Source: Achromobacter ruhlandii (GTDB lineage Bacteria; Pseudomonadota; Gammaproteobacteria; Burkholderiales; Burkholderiaceae_B). From it: a DNA stretch of 64,000 nucleotides. The translations under genes were made by a program, and so were the position numbers. Positions within the stretch are counted from its first letter, which is position 1. Each line of letters starts with the position of its first letter. The notes under the pieces are model-generated. The model ran no database searches, had not been told where the DNA came from, and saw only the letters and a program-made list of their open reading frames with translations. The stretch is from positions 62,001 to 126,000 of the forward strand of contig NZ_CADIJL010000006.1 of NCBI RefSeq assembly GCF_902859695.1. The letters run 5' to 3'. This document shows, piece by piece, positions 61,381-64,000 of the stretch.

Positions 61381-61471
61381 GGTGTCGCCGTCACGCAGAA
61401 AAGACGCTAGCGTAGGCGCGCCGCGACGCGCAAAATCACGTCATTGCGCCACAAAACATCGCCAATCGGAC

Positions 61472-62260
61472 ATGCCTGTCTATTCCCCCACCGCCGTCGA
61501 GGATCCGGATACCGTCGCTTGCCCCGTGGTGGGCATGGCGATCGACACGCGCGAGCACGCGTCGGACTGGCACGCGCATCGGCGCACCCAGCTGCTGTAC
61601 CAGGTGGAAGGCGGTGTCACGCTGTACCTGGCCGACCGGGTCGGGCAGTTGGCGCCGCTGCAGGCGGCCTGGCTGCCGGCCGGTTGCGTGCATCGCACCG
61701 CCATGCACGGAACGTTTGCCTATCGCAGCTTGTATTTCGACGTCTCCGTCTATCCCGACCTGCCGCGCGAGCCCCGCATCCTTGACGTCAATCCGCTGCT
61801 GCGCGAGATGATCGTGCGCATCACGCACTGGCCGTCGGATCGCGCCCTCGACGCGCCGCGCGCGCGCTTGGTGGGCGCGCTGCTCGATGAACTGGCGGCG
61901 GCGCCGACGGCGCCCTTGCATCTGCCCATGCCGCGCGACCGGCGGCTGGCGCCCATTGCGCGTGAATTGCTGGAGAATCCGGCCTGCCCGCTGTCGATCG
62001 ACGATTGGGGCCGGCGGGTGGGGGCCAGCGGCCGCACGCTGGCGCGGATGTTCCTGGCGGAAACCGGCCTGCCCTTCACCCGCTGGCGCGCGCAATGCCG
62101 CCTGTTGACGGCGCGGGCCCGGCTGGCCGAAGGCGCTTCTGTGACCGAGGTGGCGCATGCCGTGGGCTATGCCAGCGACAGCGCCTTCATCGCCATGTAC
62201 CGGCGCGCCTACGGCGAGCCGCCAGGGCGCCGGCGGCGCCGGCGCGATTCCCTGCCTTAG
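61472..62260 (+). CDS. AraC-family regulator (NimR-like)
   Basis: A 262-residue regulator. The N-terminal cupin (DWHAHRRTQLLYQVEGGVTLYL, LPAGCVHRTAM) is followed by a double helix-turn-helix (IDDWGRRVGASGRTLARMFLAETGLPFTRW, VTEVAHAVGYASDSAFIAMYRRAYGEPPGR). This is the NimR/YdeC layout, in which the regulator controls a divergent MFS gene. Its stop overlaps the convergent porin stop by 3 bases. Start ATG at 61472. Confidence 0.82.
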   Translation: MPVYSPTAVEDPDTVACPVVGMAIDTREHASDWHAHRRTQLLYQVEGGVTLYLADRVGQLAPLQAAWLPAGCVHRTAMHGTFAYRSLYFDVSVYPDLPREPRILDVNPLLREMIVRITHWPSDRALDAPRARLVGALLDELAAAPTAPLHLPMPRDRRLAPIARELLENPACPLSIDDWGRRVGASGRTLARMFLAETGLPFTRWRAQCRLLTARARLAEGASVTEVAHAVGYASDSAFIAMYRRAYGEPPGRRRRRRDSLP

Positions 62261-63363
62261 AACACGTGGCGGATGCCGACGCCGGCCGCGGTGCTCTTGA
62301 GGCCGTCGATGAACGCGTAGTCCTTGCCGTACGAACCGTAGGCGTACAGATTGGTGCGCTTGGACAGGTCGTAGGTGTAGCCCACGCTCCACACGTTCAT
62401 GTTGGCGTCGCCGCCGGTCAGGCGGTCGTTGGACGGCGACACGTGCTGCCACGATGCGAACAGGCTGCTGGCGCCGCCCACGGGCATCGTCGCGCCCAGC
62501 ATGTAGGCGTTGGCCTTGAAGCCGTCGACGTAGCGGTTGGTGCCGAACTCGTCGCTGAACGGCGTGCCGGCCGGCAGGTCCTGGCCGACGAACCAGCCAT
62601 CGGTGGTGCGGCCGTAGGCGGCGGCCAGCTTCACCACTTCGAGGTCGTACGACACGCCCACGGCGTACTGACGCGGTGTGGCGTCATGGTCGATCGACGC
62701 GCGGTTCGAGCCATTGAGCTGGTCGTAGGTCAACGTGACATTGACCGGGCCTTCCACGTAGCGCAGGCCGGCGGTGATGCCGCGCGAGTTGTCGGCGGTG
62801 CGGAAACGGGTTTCGTCGCTGTTGGTATCGTCGACGTTGAAGGAGTAACCCGCGGCGAACTGGAAGCCGCTCATCGAGGGGCTGCGGTACATCACCATGT
62901 TGTCCCAGCGCATGGTGTTGGCCGCGCTGAAACCCAGGCCCAGGTTCGATTGGGTATAGCTGGTGTAGAAGGGGTCGATGTCGGCCAGGTAGTTCGAGCC
63001 CACCGTGGCCTGGCGGCCGAATTCGATCGTGCCCCAGGCGTCGTTGGCCAGCCCGAGGGTGGCCTGGCGACCAAACAGGCGACCGCTCTGGCCGCGGGTG
63101 CCGTTGCCCGAATCGAAACCGCTTTCCAGCGTGAACACGGCGCGCAGGCCATCGCCCAGGTCTTCGGATCCGCGCAGGCCCCAGCGGGAGCCGGCCTGGA
63201 TGCCGTTGATCATGCCGAGCTTGCTGCCGTCATAGCCATTGCCCTTGATCTTGTTGTAGCCAATGCCGGTGTCGATGACACCATAGAGAGTGACTGACGT
63301 TTCTGCCTGAGCGACGCCTGCAAAAGTGGTCAACATTGCGGCTGCGAGCAGCGTCTTTTTCAT
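62257..63363 (-). CDS. Omp32-type outer membrane porin
   Basis: A 368-residue trimeric porin of the betaproteobacterial type. It has a signal peptide (MKKTLLAAAMLTTFAGVAQA), a first strand ETSVTLYGVIDTGIGYNKI, then SRWGLRGSEDLGDGLRAVF and GRLFGRQATLGLANDAWGTI. It ends with a terminal Phe (GIRHVF), required for outer-membrane assembly. Anion-selective diffusion is typical of the family. Downstream on the same strand as a very similar porin gene that begins beyond the window end. GGAG lies just before the ATG at 63363. Confidence 0.9.
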   Translation of the reverse strand: MKKTLLAAAMLTTFAGVAQAETSVTLYGVIDTGIGYNKIKGNGYDGSKLGMINGIQAGSRWGLRGSEDLGDGLRAVFTLESGFDSGNGTRGQSGRLFGRQATLGLANDAWGTIEFGRQATVGSNYLADIDPFYTSYTQSNLGLGFSAANTMRWDNMVMYRSPSMSGFQFAAGYSFNVDDTNSDETRFRTADNSRGITAGLRYVEGPVNVTLTYDQLNGSNRASIDHDATPRQYAVGVSYDLEVVKLAAAYGRTTDGWFVGQDLPAGTPFSDEFGTNRYVDGFKANAYMLGATMPVGGASSLFASWQHVSPSNDRLTGGDANMNVWSVGYTYDLSKRTNLYAYGSYGKDYAFIDGLKSTAAGVGIRHVF

Positions 63364-63597
63364 CCGGAGAACTCCTGTAGTGAGGTGGGAAAAAAACAAA
63401 GGGAACAGCAGTCAGGCATGATGCCGATTGCGGTTCCCGAGACGCATTGTAGGTCAAAAAGCCCTATTTTCTGACAAAAGGCGGGGATTTCTGGCTATTT
63501 TGGGTGATCGGTGGGCGGCGCTGGATGGCTTTCCGGAAGTCGCGGCGCGGGTCTCTGACACGGCTTGGCCAGCTCGATCCGGCGGCGGTTGACATGC
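63364..63597. other. Promoter region of the porin gene
   Basis: 234 bp with an AT-rich patch at 63446-63490. On the minus strand TACAAT (63451-63446) could be a -10 element; TTGTCA upstream is 20 bp away, longer than ideal. No gene. Confidence 0.4.
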
Positions 63598-63632
63598 AAA
63601 AAAGCGCCGCCGGGGGGATGCCCCGGCGGCGC
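63598..63632 (-). terminator. Intrinsic terminator after the second porin gene
   Basis: Read leftward, GCGCCGCCGGGG pairs perfectly with CCCCGGCGGCGC over 12 bp and a 5-base loop, followed by TTTTTT. It lies 45 bp after the stop of the porin gene at 63678, so the two porin genes are separate transcription units. Confidence 0.88.
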
Positions 63633-63677
63633 TTCGAAGGCCGTGCGCCGAGTGTGTCGACGCGGCCCGGTCGCGGC

Positions 63678-64000
63678 TTAGAACAAGTGACGCACGCCTA
63701 CGCCGCCCGCGGTGCTCTTCAGGCCGTCGATGAACGCATAGTTCTTGCCGTACGAGCCATAGGCGTAGACGCTGGTGCGCTTGGACAGGTCATAGGTGTA
63801 GCCCACGCTCCAGACGTTCATGTTGGCATCGTCGCCGCTCAGCAGGGCGTTGGACGGCGAAACGTGCTGCCACGAGCCGAACAGGTTGCTGGCGCCGCCC
63901 AGGGGAATAGTGGCGCCCAGCATGTAGGAATTGGCCTTGAAGCCGCTGGCGTAGTGGTAGCTGCCCAGCTTGACGTTCGGCAGGTCCTGGCTGACGAACC
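63678..64000 (-). CDS. Second Omp32-type porin (partial, 5' end outside window)
   Basis: The last 107 codons of a porin that continues beyond 64000. It is nearly identical to the other porin here in the C-terminal strands (SWQHVSPSN, DANMNVWSVGYTYDLSKR, YAYGSYGK, YAFIDGLKSTA) and ends RHLF. It differs in the loop before them (FVSQDLPNVKLGSYHYASGF versus a longer loop in the neighbour), where porin pore or surface loops usually vary. A tandem duplication is the likely origin. Confidence 0.88.
   Translation of the reverse strand, partial: FVSQDLPNVKLGSYHYASGFKANSYMLGATIPLGGASNLFGSWQHVSPSNALLSGDDANMNVWSVGYTYDLSKRTSVYAYGSYGKNYAFIDGLKSTAGGVGVRHLF

Noticed and set aside
1-64000. tRNA, rRNA, CRISPR arrays, insertion sequences or prophage genes
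   Set aside because: Nothing with a cloverleaf-like pattern, spaced direct repeats, transposase/integrase motifs or terminal inverted repeats was seen.

Overview
The window is 64 kb of very GC-rich bacterial chromosome, densely coding, with short intergenic gaps and many ATGA-type start/stop overlaps. The gene families point to a betaproteobacterium of the Alcaligenaceae, most like Achromobacter or Bordetella. The main clues are Bug/TctC solute-binding proteins, TctAB transporters, Omp32-type porins, an assimilatory nitrate reductase fused to a CysJ-like reductase, and an AlcR/PchR-like regulator. The genus is inferred from protein style, not from a marker gene. No rRNA, tRNA, CRISPR array, insertion sequence, phage or integrase gene was seen.

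Layout. 1-5.5 kb: a ligase-associated phosphoesterase (pdeM), then a leftward operon of an MFS and two ABC half-transporters of the siderophore-import type behind a Fur box. 5.7-7.1 kb: cobalt/nickel efflux dmeRF with its operator. 7.2-7.8 kb: a decayed gene. 8-13.5 kb: a VOC protein, a thiamine-diphosphate oxidase with DUF883 and PRC-barrel partners, a GT8-like enzyme and a 2OG-oxygenase-like protein. 13.7-26.2 kb: metabolic genes (class II aldolase, HIBADH-type dehydrogenase, GNAT, hydrolase, BisC, DapA-like, Bug protein), an AraC/MFS divergent pair with a Fur-like site, and another MFS. 26.2-33.1 kb: a ClpP paralogue, ArsR-SRPBCC, a diguanylate cyclase, a chemoreceptor and tctBA. 33.2-39.1 kb: an FAD monooxygenase with a divergent AraC gene, a DOPA-dioxygenase-like protein, yciH, and yafC-like/dkgB/tas. 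39.2-47.9 kb: assimilatory nitrate/nitrite reduction (nasA fusion, nirBD, nasR). 47.9-64 kb: phosphoesterase/MarR-GNAT, a TAT phospholipase C, DUF2252, an RcsB-like regulator opposite a degenerate EAL protein, an orphan GvpU, WYL/GST, a ParB-like lipoprotein, an MFS/AraC pair and two tandem porins.

The most notable feature is the 408-bp region between nasA and nirB. Two divergent sigma-54 promoters, each a full match to TGGCAYR-N4-TTGCW, flank two NtrC-type sites spaced 21 bp apart. Each transcript then meets a strong intrinsic terminator just before its first gene. A 13-nt element shared by both leaders (GGCAAYGGCGCCC) overlaps the start of each terminator stem. The third gene of the nirBD operon encodes NasR, a NIT-ANTAR antiterminator. 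Together this predicts bidirectional control: nitrogen limitation through NtrC/sigma-54, then nitrate-dependent readthrough through NasR.
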